Notes: generated by a model not told the origin, from the letters alone. Positions 5,841 to 12,723 are shown, counted from the stretch's first letter. The stretch is DNA of 12,723 nucleotides from Oscillospiraceae bacterium (GCA_024404735.1 JAKSPP010000027.1:1-12723), one strand, 5' to 3'. Program-made: numbers and translations.

Positions 5841-7333
5841 GCTAAGGCGGCCTCCAGCTTTGCAATGCCGGCCTCTATTCTCTTTAATGCCTCATCCTTG
5901 CCGAGAATTCTTGTGATTTCAACGGCACCGCCGGGGGTTACCATGCTTCCGGAAACGGCAATGCGGACAGGCCACATAATTTTTGCGTTCTTGCTCTCTG
6001 TTTCTGCGGCAAGGTCCTCCATAACCTTAAGGATGTTTTCGTCGCTCCAGTTGTCAAGGGCCTCAAAACGGGGAAGAATTGTTCTGAGAGTCTCGAGGCA
6101 GCCCTCAAGGGTGGTCTTGGATTTCTTGTGTACATAGAATTCGGGCTCATACTCGGGAAGAGCATCGAAGAAACCGATTTTCTCGGGAATGTCGGTGAGC
6201 TTCTCACAGCGCTGCTGAAGAAGGGCGGCAATGGCTGCGGGGCAGATTGCCTCGTTTTTGACTGCCTGACGGATATAGGGCTCGGCAAGAGCGGCAAACC
6301 TTTCGGGCTCGAGAGCTCTTATATACTCGGAGTTAAAGTAAGTGAGCTTGTTGATGTCGAAAATTGCGGGTGACTTGGAAATGCCCTCAAGCTCGAATAC
6401 CCGGCCCAGCTCCTCAAGGGAGAAGATTTCTCTCTCTGCGTTCTCGCCCTTGGGAGACCAGCCCAGAAGGGTGACGTAGTTTACAATGGCCTCGGTCAGA
6501 TAGCCCTGAGCCAGAAGGTCCTCGTAGCTGGGGTCACCGTGGCGCTTGGACATCTTTGCGTGGGCATCACGCATAACGGGAGGGCAGTGAACATACTTGG
6601 GGATGCTCCAGCCAAAGCCTTCGTAAAGAAGGTTGTATTTGGGGGCGGAGGAGAGATATTCGCTTCCTCTGACAACGTGGGTAATGCCCATCATATGGTC
6701 ATCCACAACATTTGCGAAGTTGTATGTGGGGAGACCGTCTCTCTTAATGAGAACCTGGTCATCAAGGGTGTCGCAGGGAACGGTAATCTCACCGTAAATC
6801 TCATCCTTAAAGGTAACGGTGCCCTCGGAGGGGATTCTCTGGCGGATAACATAGGGCTTGCCCTCCTCCACCAGCTTCAGTGCATCCTCAAGAGAGATGC
6901 TGCGGCAGGGGTCTGCCTCTCTCTCAAAGCTTCCGCTGTCCTCCTCGGACTCCTGCTTCTCACAGAAGCAGTAATAGGCGTGGCCCTTTTCAACCAGCCA
7001 CTGGGCGTACTTGATGTAAAAGCCCTTTCTCTCGGACTGAATGTAGGGGGCAACGGGACCTCCGATGTCAGGACCCTCATCGTGGGGCAGACGGCACTGA
7101 GCCATGGTTCTGTAAATAACATCGGTTGCGCCCTCAACGAGACGGCCCTGGTCTGTATCCTCAATACGGAGGATGAAGGTTCCGTCGTAGTGCTTTGCGA
7201 TGAGGTAGGTGTAAAGTGCGGTGCGAAGATTACCGACGTGCATATAGCCTGTGGGGGAAGGGGCAAAACGGGTGCGGACCTTTCCCGTCGGAATCTTTGC
7301 TTCCATTTCATTTATAAAAGCTAAATCTGCCAT
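5837..7333 (-). CDS. gltX: Glutamate--tRNA ligase
   Basis: GluRS is a class I synthetase that charges tRNA(Glu), and in many Clostridia also tRNA(Gln) ahead of the GatCAB amidotransferase; which type this is cannot be told by eye. The 498-residue product has the HIGH-type motif (APSPTGYMHVGNLRTALY, about 24-41), LRIEDTD (55-61), VVRGSEYL (about 220-227) and the KMSKS-type KMSKRHGD (260-267). An anticodon-binding helical C-terminus follows. A zinc-like knuckle remnant is present at YYCFC (C122, C124) with a later Cys143. I chose ATG 7333: GGAGG (7343-7347) lies 9 bases upstream. The frame opens further to a TTG at 7357, but that lacks a ribosome site. It is the first gene of the operon with the DUF523 and NifX-like genes. 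Confidence 0.96.
   Translation of the reverse strand: MADLAFINEMEAKIPTGKVRTRFAPSPTGYMHVGNLRTALYTYLIAKHYDGTFILRIEDTDQGRLVEGATDVIYRTMAQCRLPHDEGPDIGGPVAPYIQSERKGFYIKYAQWLVEKGHAYYCFCEKQESEEDSGSFEREADPCRSISLEDALKLVEEGKPYVIRQRIPSEGTVTFKDEIYGEITVPCDTLDDQVLIKRDGLPTYNFANVVDDHMMGITHVVRGSEYLSSAPKYNLLYEGFGWSIPKYVHCPPVMRDAHAKMSKRHGDPSYEDLLAQGYLTEAIVNYVTLLGWSPKGENAEREIFSLEELGRVFELEGISKSPAIFDINKLTYFNSEYIRALEPERFAALAEPYIRQAVKNEAICPAAIAALLQQRCEKLTDIPEKIGFFDALPEYEPEFYVHKKSKTTLEGCLETLRTILPRFEALDNWSDENILKVMEDLAAETESKNAKIMWPVRIAVSGSMVTPGGAVEITRILGKDEALKRIEAGIAKLEAALA
5851..5855 (-). promoter_or_regulatory. Ribosome-binding site for the TTG-started DUF523 gene
   Basis: GGAGG on the minus strand lies inside the last codons of gltX, 10 bases before the TTG. 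It supports the unusual TTG start and translational coupling with gltX. Confidence 0.65.
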
Positions 7334-7370
7334 TATTATAGGCCTCCGAAAAAACAATAATTAACAAGAT

Positions 7371-7399
7371 ATTTTAACATAAAAAGCCCGAAAGAGCAA
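7371..7399 (-). promoter_or_regulatory. Promoter of gltX operon
   Basis: On the minus strand TTGCTC (7394-7399) and TAAAAT (7371-7376) are 17 bp apart, and the -10 carries an upstream TG (7377-7379), giving TGTTAAAAT. The -35 is weak (three matches), and the TG extension compensates. It predicts a short leader of about 30 nt, with no space for a T-box. Confidence 0.6.
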
Positions 7400-7440
7400 G
7401 GGGAAAACAAGGGGGCATAACTGTTTTTCAGCGGTCGGGC
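7386..7440 (-). terminator. Possible weak terminator after the alpha/beta hydrolase
   Basis: GCCCGA at the very end of the hydrolase gene (7435-7440, minus strand) can pair with TCGGGC (7386-7391), followed by TTTTT on the minus strand. The loop would be 43 bases and the stem only 6 bp, so some read-through into gltX is likely. Nothing stronger is visible in the gap. Confidence 0.3.
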
Positions 7441-8252
7441 ATTACCCTTTTTAAGAAGGCATCCGCAAGCTCCGGCCATCTCTCTGCGGGGAGGCCTTTT
7501 GAAAGGGCTGCGGCATGGGGGCCGCTTGAAAATATGTGAAGCTCGCATACTATCCCCTCTTCAAGCAATGCTTCAGCTAACTTAAAGCTGCGCTCTGCGG
7601 GGACATTGTTGTCATCGGCTGTATGCCAGAGGAAGCACGGGGGTGTATCTCTGTTAACATGGAGGCGGGCGTTGTAAACATCAAGCTCCTCCTGAGTAAA
7701 GCCGTTGAGCTTTCCCGTTACGGCTCTGTGCATAACCCCGGGGGTGTTTGCATTCAGATGGGTTGCGCCGTAGGAAAGAACACAGGCGCCCGGGCGCCTT
7801 AAGTCCCTTGCGGGAGAAGCCTCCGTGAAAAATTCATCACAGCTCCAGTAATTGCAGTAGTTTGCGGCAAGATGGGCTCCCGCCGAAAAGCCGCAGAGGG
7901 CAATACGGCCCGGATTAAGACCGTAAAGGGAGGCGTTTTCCCTGAGATGGGCAATGGCAGAAGCCACCTGCCATAAGGGCTCCGGGAAAACCGTGTGTCT
8001 GTTGGCAAGACCCTCCGTATGGGAAAAATCCCTGTACAGAGTTGAATATTTAAGAACGCAGCCCACATAACCGTTTTTTGCGAAATGCTCCGCAACGGGG
8101 TAGCCCTCGCCGGGGGCACAGGCGGCATAGGCACCGCCGGGCAGGACGATAATGCAGGGGGCGTTTACAGTGTTTTCGTCTCTCAGTACTGTAAGGCTTA
8201 CCTGATTATCGGCCTTGCTTAGATAAATCATATCCTGTTTAAGATTATTCAT
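7428..8252 (-). CDS. Cytoplasmic alpha/beta hydrolase (acetyl-xylan/feruloyl-esterase-like)
   Basis: The 274-residue serine hydrolase belongs to the HSL-like/BD-FAE type that includes bacterial esterases acting on acetyl or feruloyl esters of plant polysaccharides and small esters. The oxyanion-hole segment is IIVLPGGAYAAC (34-45). The nucleophile elbow is GFSAG (121-125, Ser123). The acid is in TADDNNVP (Asp214 most likely), and the catalytic His is His246 in SSGPHA. There is no signal peptide, so it acts inside the cell, perhaps on imported oligosaccharides or small esters; the substrate cannot be told from sequence. AAAGGTG lies 9 bases before the ATG, and the gene has its own promoter divergent from the ABC-F gene. 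No carbohydrate transporter or glycosidase is adjacent to support a specific pathway. Confidence 0.88.
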   Translation of the reverse strand: MNNLKQDMIYLSKADNQVSLTVLRDENTVNAPCIIVLPGGAYAACAPGEGYPVAEHFAKNGYVGCVLKYSTLYRDFSHTEGLANRHTVFPEPLWQVASAIAHLRENASLYGLNPGRIALCGFSAGAHLAANYCNYWSCDEFFTEASPARDLRRPGACVLSYGATHLNANTPGVMHRAVTGKLNGFTQEELDVYNARLHVNRDTPPCFLWHTADDNNVPAERSFKLAEALLEEGIVCELHIFSSGPHAAALSKGLPAERWPELADAFLKRVMPDR

Positions 8253-8293
8253 TTATGTTTTCACCTTTCGCAGTGAGTATCCTTCTGCCGGGC

Positions 8294-8322
8294 ATTATAC
8301 AGCAGTTTTTCCGTTGAAACAA
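8294..8322 (-). promoter_or_regulatory. Promoter of the alpha/beta hydrolase
   Basis: On the minus strand TTGTTT (8317-8322) and a perfect TATAAT (8294-8299) are spaced by 17 bp. The start would be near 8287, giving a leader of about 35 nt. Confidence 0.65.
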
Positions 8323-8333
8323 GGAGAAAATAA

Positions 8334-8385
8334 TCCCCCCGGGGGAGTTAAGTCCCTTAGACCCGAAAAGCACTGCGTATATACG
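8334..8385. other. Palindromes in the divergent hydrolase/ABC-F gap
   Basis: Between the two divergent promoters lie a G/C palindrome, TCCCCC-C-GGGGGA (8334-8346), and a perfect 10-bp palindrome, CGTATATACG (8376-8385). They sit upstream of both -35 regions, where operators are often found. No repressor gene is adjacent and I cannot assign a binding protein. Confidence 0.3.
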
Positions 8386-8429
8386 GAGCTTTCTTTTCGT
8401 TAATTAATTTTTTGACACTTTCGTTTTAC

Positions 8430-8458
8430 TTGACTAAAGCCTTTCGGTTGTGTATAAT
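8430..8458 (+). promoter_or_regulatory. Promoter of the ABC-F gene
   Basis: TTGACT (8430-8435) and TATAAT (8453-8458) are spaced by 17 bp, close to consensus. The start would be near 8465, only about 26 nt before the ATG, so there is no leader peptide or attenuator of the kind that regulates some antibiotic-resistance ABC-F genes. A second TTGACA at 8412-8417 lacks a matching -10. The downstream TATAAT at 8468-8473 has no -35. Confidence 0.8.
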
Positions 8459-8490
8459 TTTTTACAATATAATACAATAAGGGAGAGTAT

Positions 8491-10083
8491 ATGATTACAC
8501 TTGAGAACTTAGGCCTCCAGTTCGGAGGACAGGTTTTATATCAGCACGCAGACCTGCAGTTTGTCAGAGGCAACTGTTACGGAATTATAGGCGCCAACGG
8601 TGCGGGAAAATCAACCCTTCTTCGCATTATCTCCGGAGAAATCGAGCCCACCTCCGGCGCAGTATATATAGACCCAAAATGCCGTATGTCCGTCCTGAAG
8701 CAGAATCAGGAGCTGTACGATGAGTATTCCATTCTCGAAACGGTAAAGCTCGGAAATCCGAAGCTTGTTGAAACGGAAAAGGAAAAGAACGCAATTTACG
8801 AAAAGGAAGACTTCACCGATGAGGACGGTCTTCGCGCAGCTGAGCTTGAAGAGCTCTTCGCCGAAATGGGCGGCTGGGAGGCAGACTCCGATGCCGCAAG
8901 GCTTCTTCAGGGCCTGGGCATACCCGCCGAGGAGCATTACAACCTTATGAAGGACACAGACCCCAGAAAGAAGGTCAAGGTTCTTCTCTGTCAGGCTCTC
9001 TTCGGAAATCCCGATATCATTCTTCTGGACGAGCCCACCAACAACCTGGACCTTCACTCCGTTGTATGGCTTGAGGACTTCCTTGCCGACTATGACGGCA
9101 CCGTTCTCGTTGTTTCCCATGACAGATACTTCCTTAACAACGTCTGCACCCACATCGTCGATATCGACTACGGCAAGATTAAAATGTACGTCGGTAACTA
9201 CGACTTCTGGTACGAGTCATCACAGCTTATCCAGAAGCTTATAAAGGACCAGAACAAGAAGGCCCAGCAGAAGATTGAGGAGCTTCAAAACTTCATTCAG
9301 CGCTTCTCCGCAAACAAGTCCAAGTCCCGTCAGGCAACAAGCCGCAGAAAGCTTCTTGACAAGCTTACCGTTGAGGAGCTCCCCGCCTCCTCACGCCGCT
9401 ACCCCTGGGTCGGCTTCAAGGCAGAGCGTGAGCCGGGCAAGGACAGACTGTTTGTTGATAACCTCAGCTATACCCGCAATGGCAAAAAGCTTATCAATAA
9501 CGTAAGCTTCGTTATGGGCAGAGAGGATAAAATTGCCGTAATAGGTCAGGATGAGATTGCCGTATCCGCATTCTTTGACCTTCTTGCCGGCGTAATCGAG
9601 CCCGATGAGGGTACAATCAAGTGGGGCGTTTCCACAACCCAGTCCTACTTCCCCAAGGACCATGATGAGATTTTCAATATCGAGGATAACCTTATTGACT
9701 GGCTCAGACAGTTTTCCGAGGACAAGCGCGAGAGCTATATGCGCACCTTCCTCGGCAGAATGCTTTTCTCCGGTGACGAGGTTTACAAGAGTGTATCCGT
9801 CCTCTCCGGAGGAGAGAAGGTAAGATGCCTCCTTTCCAAGATGATGCTTGAGGGCTCCAGTGTCCTTCTTCTTGACCAGCCCACAAACCATCTTGACCTT
9901 GAAAGTGTTCAGGCCCTGAATAACGGCCTTACCGCATTCCCCTTCAATGTAATTCTCACAAGCCATGACCATCAGCTTATTCAGACCGTCTGCAATCGTA
10001 TTATTGAGATTACTCCCGACGGAATAATCGACAGAAATGTAAGCTTCGATGAGTACATGCATATAGATTCTGCAGAAGAATAA
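8491..10083 (+). CDS. ABC-F family ATPase with one degenerate ATP site
   Basis: ABC-F proteins are soluble twin-ATPase ribosome factors, not transporters. This 530-residue YkpA/YbiT-like member has NBD1 (about 1-240), a basic helical linker (about 242-300) and NBD2 (about 316-520). NBD1 has Walker A GANGAGKS (34-41), Walker B with catalytic Glu181 (IILLDEPTNNLD) and switch His210. Its signature, expected as LSGGE, reads TDPRK (156-160). NBD2 has a good LSGGE (438-442) and His492. Its Walker A is lost (GQDEIAVS, 352-359; Val358 replaces the Lys), and its catalytic Glu is Gln463 (LLLDQPTNHLD). So one composite site (NBD1 Walker motifs with NBD2 signature) is intact and the other is fully degenerate. 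GGGAGA precedes the ATG. I recall related clostridial proteins drifting the same way. A specific role (translation rescue, resistance) is not shown. Confidence 0.93.
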   Translation: MITLENLGLQFGGQVLYQHADLQFVRGNCYGIIGANGAGKSTLLRIISGEIEPTSGAVYIDPKCRMSVLKQNQELYDEYSILETVKLGNPKLVETEKEKNAIYEKEDFTDEDGLRAAELEELFAEMGGWEADSDAARLLQGLGIPAEEHYNLMKDTDPRKKVKVLLCQALFGNPDIILLDEPTNNLDLHSVVWLEDFLADYDGTVLVVSHDRYFLNNVCTHIVDIDYGKIKMYVGNYDFWYESSQLIQKLIKDQNKKAQQKIEELQNFIQRFSANKSKSRQATSRRKLLDKLTVEELPASSRRYPWVGFKAEREPGKDRLFVDNLSYTRNGKKLINNVSFVMGREDKIAVIGQDEIAVSAFFDLLAGVIEPDEGTIKWGVSTTQSYFPKDHDEIFNIEDNLIDWLRQFSEDKRESYMRTFLGRMLFSGDEVYKSVSVLSGGEKVRCLLSKMMLEGSSVLLLDQPTNHLDLESVQALNNGLTAFPFNVILTSHDHQLIQTVCNRIIEITPDGIIDRNVSFDEYMHIDSAEE

Positions 10084-10147
10084 TCGAAAAAAACCATTTA
10101 GTAAGTATATAGGAAAAAGGATATTCGGAATAGGAAGGTGATTTTCT

Positions 10148-11983
10148 ATGAGCAGATTGGATATTAACACCCAGAGCAATGCGCAGAAGGTTGTTGAAGG
10201 AATCTATAAGGACATAGAGCGCCGTATTGCAGCATCTCCCCCGGGACTTTGCCCTGTTGATATGGCCCTCAGCACTCTTTATATGTGTCTTTCACAGACC
10301 TGCGGCAAATGTGTTCCCTGCAGAGTCGGTCTTACCCAGCTCTGCACCCTTCACAAGCAGATTCTTGATGGTGAAGCAGACGAGTCTACCGTTGACCTCA
10401 TTGAAAAGACGGCGGATATGATTGCATGCAGCGCAGACTGCGCCATCGGTATTGAGGCTGCAAAAATCGTTCTTGCCGGTGTAAGAGGCTTCAGAGACGA
10501 TTATATCGAGCATGCCGTTAACAAGCATTGTCTCGGCAGCCATGAAAATCCCGTACCCTGTGTTGCCCTTTGCCCTGCGAAGGTTGACATCCCCGGCTAC
10601 ATTGCACTTATTAACGCAGGCCGCCTTGATGATGCAGTTAAGCTCATCAGAAAGGACAACCCCTTCCCCTCCGCCTGCGGTTATATCTGTGAGCATCCCT
10701 GTGAGGCACGCTGCCGCAGAAATATGATGGATAATGCCATCAACATCCGCTCTCTCAAGCGCTATGCCGCAGACAATGCAAAGGAAGAATATGTTCCCAG
10801 GCTTGCAGAGCCCACAGGCAAGAAGGTTTCCATCATCGGTGGCGGCCCCGGCGGCCTTTCCGCTGCTTACTTCCTTGCAATTATGGGCCACAAGGTAACC
10901 GTTTATGAGAAGCGCAAGGAACTTGGCGGAATGCTCAGATACGGTATCCCCGCCTATCGTCTCCCCAGACAGGTTCTCGACAAGGAAATTGCCCATATTC
11001 TCTCAACCGGAATCGAGGTAAAGACAGGCGTAACCATCGGTAAGGATATAAGCTACAAGGAACTCCGTGATGACTGCGATGCAATGTACATTGCAATCGG
11101 TGCACATACCGACAAGAAGGTCGGCATTGAAGGCGAGAACGCAGAGGGCGTTATCTCTGCAGTTAAGCTTCTCGGTGATATCGGAGACGGCATTATGCCT
11201 GACTTCAAGGGAAAGAATGTTGTTGTAATAGGCGGCGGCAACGTTGCCATGGACTGCGTAAGAAGCTCCATCCGTCTCGGTGCTGATAAGGTTTCCTGCG
11301 TTTACAGAAGACGCAGAGCCGATATGACTGCCCTTGTTGAAGAGGTTGACGGAGCAGAGGCAGAGGGTGCATCCATTATGTGCCTGTCCTCTCCTCAGCG
11401 TGTTGAGGTTGATGAAAACGGACACTGTGCAGCCCTCTGGATTCAGCCTCAGATAATCGGACCCATCGGCTCCGATAACAGACCCAAGCCCAGAAACGCC
11501 GCAAAGCCTGAGGTCAGAATGCCCGCAGATGTTATCATTGTCGCAGTCGGCCAGGGCATCGAAACCTTTGGCATCGATCCCACAGATGTTAATGTTAAGC
11601 GCGGAACTATCGATGCACTTCCCTCCGGTCAGCTCACAAACGATCAGGGCGTTTTTGCCGGCGGTGACTGCGTAACCGGTCCCGCAACCGTAATCAGAGC
11701 TATTGCAGCAGGTAAGGTTGCCGCAGCAAACATTGATGAGTATCTCGGCTTTGAGCATATCATCACAACGGATGTTGAGGTTCCCAGCCCCAGCTTTGCT
11801 CATAAGATTCCCCATGGAAGAATAAACCCCGTTGAGCGCGAGGCATGTGACAGAAAATGCGATTTTGAGTGCATTGAGTATACAATGTCTGCCCAGGGAG
11901 CAGAACAGGAATCCTCCAGATGCCTGCGTTGTGACCACTTCGGCTACGGAAACTTCAGAGGAGGACGTAAAGACAGATGGTAA
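10148..11983 (+). CDS. NuoF-type 4Fe-4S / GltD-like FAD, NAD(P)H oxidoreductase fusion (hydrogenase partner)
   Basis: This 611-residue protein probably passes electrons between NAD(P)H and the hydrogenase encoded next. Residues about 20-115 match the C-terminal 4Fe-4S part of NuoF/HydB: CGKCVPCRVG (Cys52, 55, 58) and Cys98 after 39 residues. The FMN/NADH part of NuoF is missing. The rest is GltD/NfnB/DPYD-like: Fe-S ligands PCVALCPAKVDIPGY (Cys138, 142) and ACGYICEHPCEARC (Cys177, 181, 185, 189), FAD site GGGPGG (231-236), NAD(P)H Rossmann motif VIGGGNVAMD (360-369) and the GVFAGGDCVTGP FAD loop (501-512). A C-terminal segment carries Cys567, 571, 575 and RCLRCD (592, 595). GGAAGGTG lies 7 bases before the ATG. 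The stop overlaps the hydrogenase start by 7 nt. The gene follows the ABC-F gene by 64 bp with no obvious promoter or terminator between, so it may be co-transcribed or have a promoter I cannot see. Confidence 0.9.
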   Translation: MSRLDINTQSNAQKVVEGIYKDIERRIAASPPGLCPVDMALSTLYMCLSQTCGKCVPCRVGLTQLCTLHKQILDGEADESTVDLIEKTADMIACSADCAIGIEAAKIVLAGVRGFRDDYIEHAVNKHCLGSHENPVPCVALCPAKVDIPGYIALINAGRLDDAVKLIRKDNPFPSACGYICEHPCEARCRRNMMDNAINIRSLKRYAADNAKEEYVPRLAEPTGKKVSIIGGGPGGLSAAYFLAIMGHKVTVYEKRKELGGMLRYGIPAYRLPRQVLDKEIAHILSTGIEVKTGVTIGKDISYKELRDDCDAMYIAIGAHTDKKVGIEGENAEGVISAVKLLGDIGDGIMPDFKGKNVVVIGGGNVAMDCVRSSIRLGADKVSCVYRRRRADMTALVEEVDGAEAEGASIMCLSSPQRVEVDENGHCAALWIQPQIIGPIGSDNRPKPRNAAKPEVRMPADVIIVAVGQGIETFGIDPTDVNVKRGTIDALPSGQLTNDQGVFAGGDCVTGPATVIRAIAAGKVAAANIDEYLGFEHIITTDVEVPSPSFAHKIPHGRINPVEREACDRKCDFECIEYTMSAQGAEQESSRCLRCDHFGYGNFRGGRKDRW

Positions 11984-12723
11984 AGCTTACAATAGATAAC
12001 AGAGAGGTCATTGTTCCCGAGGGAACAACCATTCTTGACGCAGCAAAGACCGTTAACATTGAGATACCTCATCTCTGCTACCTCAAGGACTTAAATGAAA
12101 TTGCCGCATGCAGAATCTGCGTTGTAGAGGTTGAAGGCAAGGATGTCCTTGTAACCTCATGCAACAACGTTGTATGCGAAGGCATGGTTATTTACACCAA
12201 CAGCCCCCGTGTCCGTAAGTCCAGACGTACAACAATGCAGCTTATTCTTTCCCAGCACGATTGCTCCTGCCCCTCCTGTGTCAGAAGCGGCAACTGTGCT
12301 CTCCAGAAGACCGCAAACGACCTTAACATTTTTTCCGAGGCATATCCCAAGGATGTAAAGATAATCCCCTGGGACAAGAAGTCTCCCCTTATCCGCGATG
12401 CCGCCAAGTGCATAAAGTGCATGCGCTGCATTCAGGTATGCGACAAGATTCAGTCCGTTGATATCTGGGAAGTAACCGGTACCGGCGGAAGAACCAGCGT
12501 AGGCGTTTCCGGAAACAGAACCTTAAGCAACACCGAGTGCACCTACTGTGGTCAGTGCGTAACCCATTGCCCCACTGCCGCCCTTCGTGAGAGAGATGAT
12601 ACAGCTCTTGTTATGAACGCAATCAACGACCCGAAGAAGGTAACCATAGTTCAGGTTGCACCTGCAGTCAGAGCCGCATGGGGCGAAAATCTGGGACTTT
12701 CCAGAGAAGAGGCAAGCGCCGGC
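11977..12723 (+). CDS. [FeFe]-hydrogenase large subunit, N-terminal part (runs off window)
   Basis: The open frame gives 249 residues to the window edge. It is the modular N-terminus of a group A [FeFe]-hydrogenase that oxidises or evolves H2. A plant-type [2Fe-2S] domain has Cys34, 45, 48, 62. A NuoG-type His-Cys3 4Fe-4S site has His94, Cys98, 101, 107. Two ferredoxin-type [4Fe-4S] clusters follow, with Cys145, 148, 151, 155 and Cys188, 191, 194, 198. The H-cluster domain begins at VQVAPAVRAAWGE (225-237). The H-cluster cysteine motifs lie beyond the window. ATG 11977 overlaps the upstream stop (ATGGTAA), and GGAGG lies 12 bases upstream. The tight coupling to a GltD-like partner matches the 'group A2, glutamate-synthase-linked' type of the HydDB scheme, whose role is largely unknown. 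Confidence 0.94.
   Translation, partial: MVKLTIDNREVIVPEGTTILDAAKTVNIEIPHLCYLKDLNEIAACRICVVEVEGKDVLVTSCNNVVCEGMVIYTNSPRVRKSRRTTMQLILSQHDCSCPSCVRSGNCALQKTANDLNIFSEAYPKDVKIIPWDKKSPLIRDAAKCIKCMRCIQVCDKIQSVDIWEVTGTGGRTSVGVSGNRTLSNTECTYCGQCVTHCPTAALRERDDTALVMNAINDPKKVTIVQVAPAVRAAWGENLGLSREEASAG

Noticed and set aside
6539..7324. A 261-codon plus-strand frame opposite gltX
   Set aside because: It is a shadow of the GluRS coding strand; the opposite strand carries HIGH and KMSKS motifs in order.
7334..7357. Upstream TTG start that would add 8 residues to GluRS
   Set aside because: GGAGG is correctly spaced for the ATG at 7333, and the added residues are not family-like.
7381..7420. Direct repeats AAGGGG around 7399-7415 as a possible repeat element
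   Set aside because: Only two short copies occur in a purine-rich stretch; there is no array or inverted pairing.
7334..7427. T-box or other riboswitch before gltX
   Set aside because: The predicted leader is about 30 nt, far too short, and no T-box core sequence is present.
8412..8417. TTGACA as a second -35 for the ABC-F gene
   Set aside because: At 17 bp downstream the hexamer is TAAAGC, a poor -10, whereas the TTGACT/TATAAT pair fits well.
8491..10083. The ABC-F gene as a decaying pseudogene because of its lost motifs
   Set aside because: The frame is full length with normal codon use, and all losses fall in one composite site while the other is intact, which argues for a working asymmetric protein.
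11003..11938. A 311-codon minus-strand frame opposite the GltD-like gene
   Set aside because: It is antisense to a gene with clear FAD and NAD(P)H motifs, lacks a ribosome site, and gives no recognisable domain.

Overview
The window looks like a chromosomal segment of an anaerobic Gram-positive bacterium of the class Clostridia, most likely an Oscillospirales/Ruminococcaceae-type gut fermenter. The grounds are a ParA/ParB (Soj/Spo0J) operon with consensus TGTTTCACGTGAAACA parS sites, an N-terminal [FeFe]-hydrogenase gene, SerRS and GluRS sequences of the type I associate with that group, strong AGGAGG-type ribosome sites and sigma-A promoters with 17-bp spacing. The parAB/parS locus suggests the segment lies near the replication origin. 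The taxonomic call is from remembered family resemblance, not a search. No tRNA, rRNA, CRISPR array or insertion sequence was seen.

Layout: (1) 1-75, the first 25 codons of a minus-strand gene leaving the window. (2) 311-3817, a minus-strand operon parA-parB-serS-mscL with a promoter at 3848-3876 and a terminator at 257-291. (3) 3883-3932, two parS sites in the divergent gap between the parA promoter and the prmA promoter. (4) 4017-4937, prmA on the plus strand. It converges on a minus-strand operon gltX-tudS-like-nifX-like (7333 to 4999), and the two units share a bidirectional terminator. (5) 7428-8252, a minus-strand cytoplasmic alpha/beta hydrolase. (6) 8491-10083, a plus-strand ABC-F ATPase. 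(7) 10148-12723, a plus-strand pair: a NuoF-like 4Fe-4S segment fused to a GltD-like flavoprotein, overlapping by 7 nt the start of a [FeFe]-hydrogenase large subunit that runs off the window.

How the genes work together: ParA, ParB and parS handle chromosome segregation, and SerRS and MscL ride on the same transcript. GluRS is translationally coupled to a DUF523/TudS-type Fe-S desulfurase, followed by a NifX-fold metal-cluster-binding protein. The hydrogenase pair looks like an NAD(P)H-linked, glutamate-synthase-type [FeFe]-hydrogenase (the 'group A2' type, whose physiological role is poorly defined). In it a GltD-like FAD/NAD(P)H module takes the place of the NuoF FMN module of bifurcating hydrogenases.

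The most interesting observations are this hydrogenase/GltD module with its apparently split Fe-S ligand set, the ABC-F protein with one intact and one fully degenerate composite ATP site, and the parS pair embedded between divergent promoters. Every gene is ordinary at family level. Stretches without genes are all shorter than 300 bases; the two largest (76-310 and 8253-8490) hold promoters, a terminator and, in the second, some unexplained palindromes.
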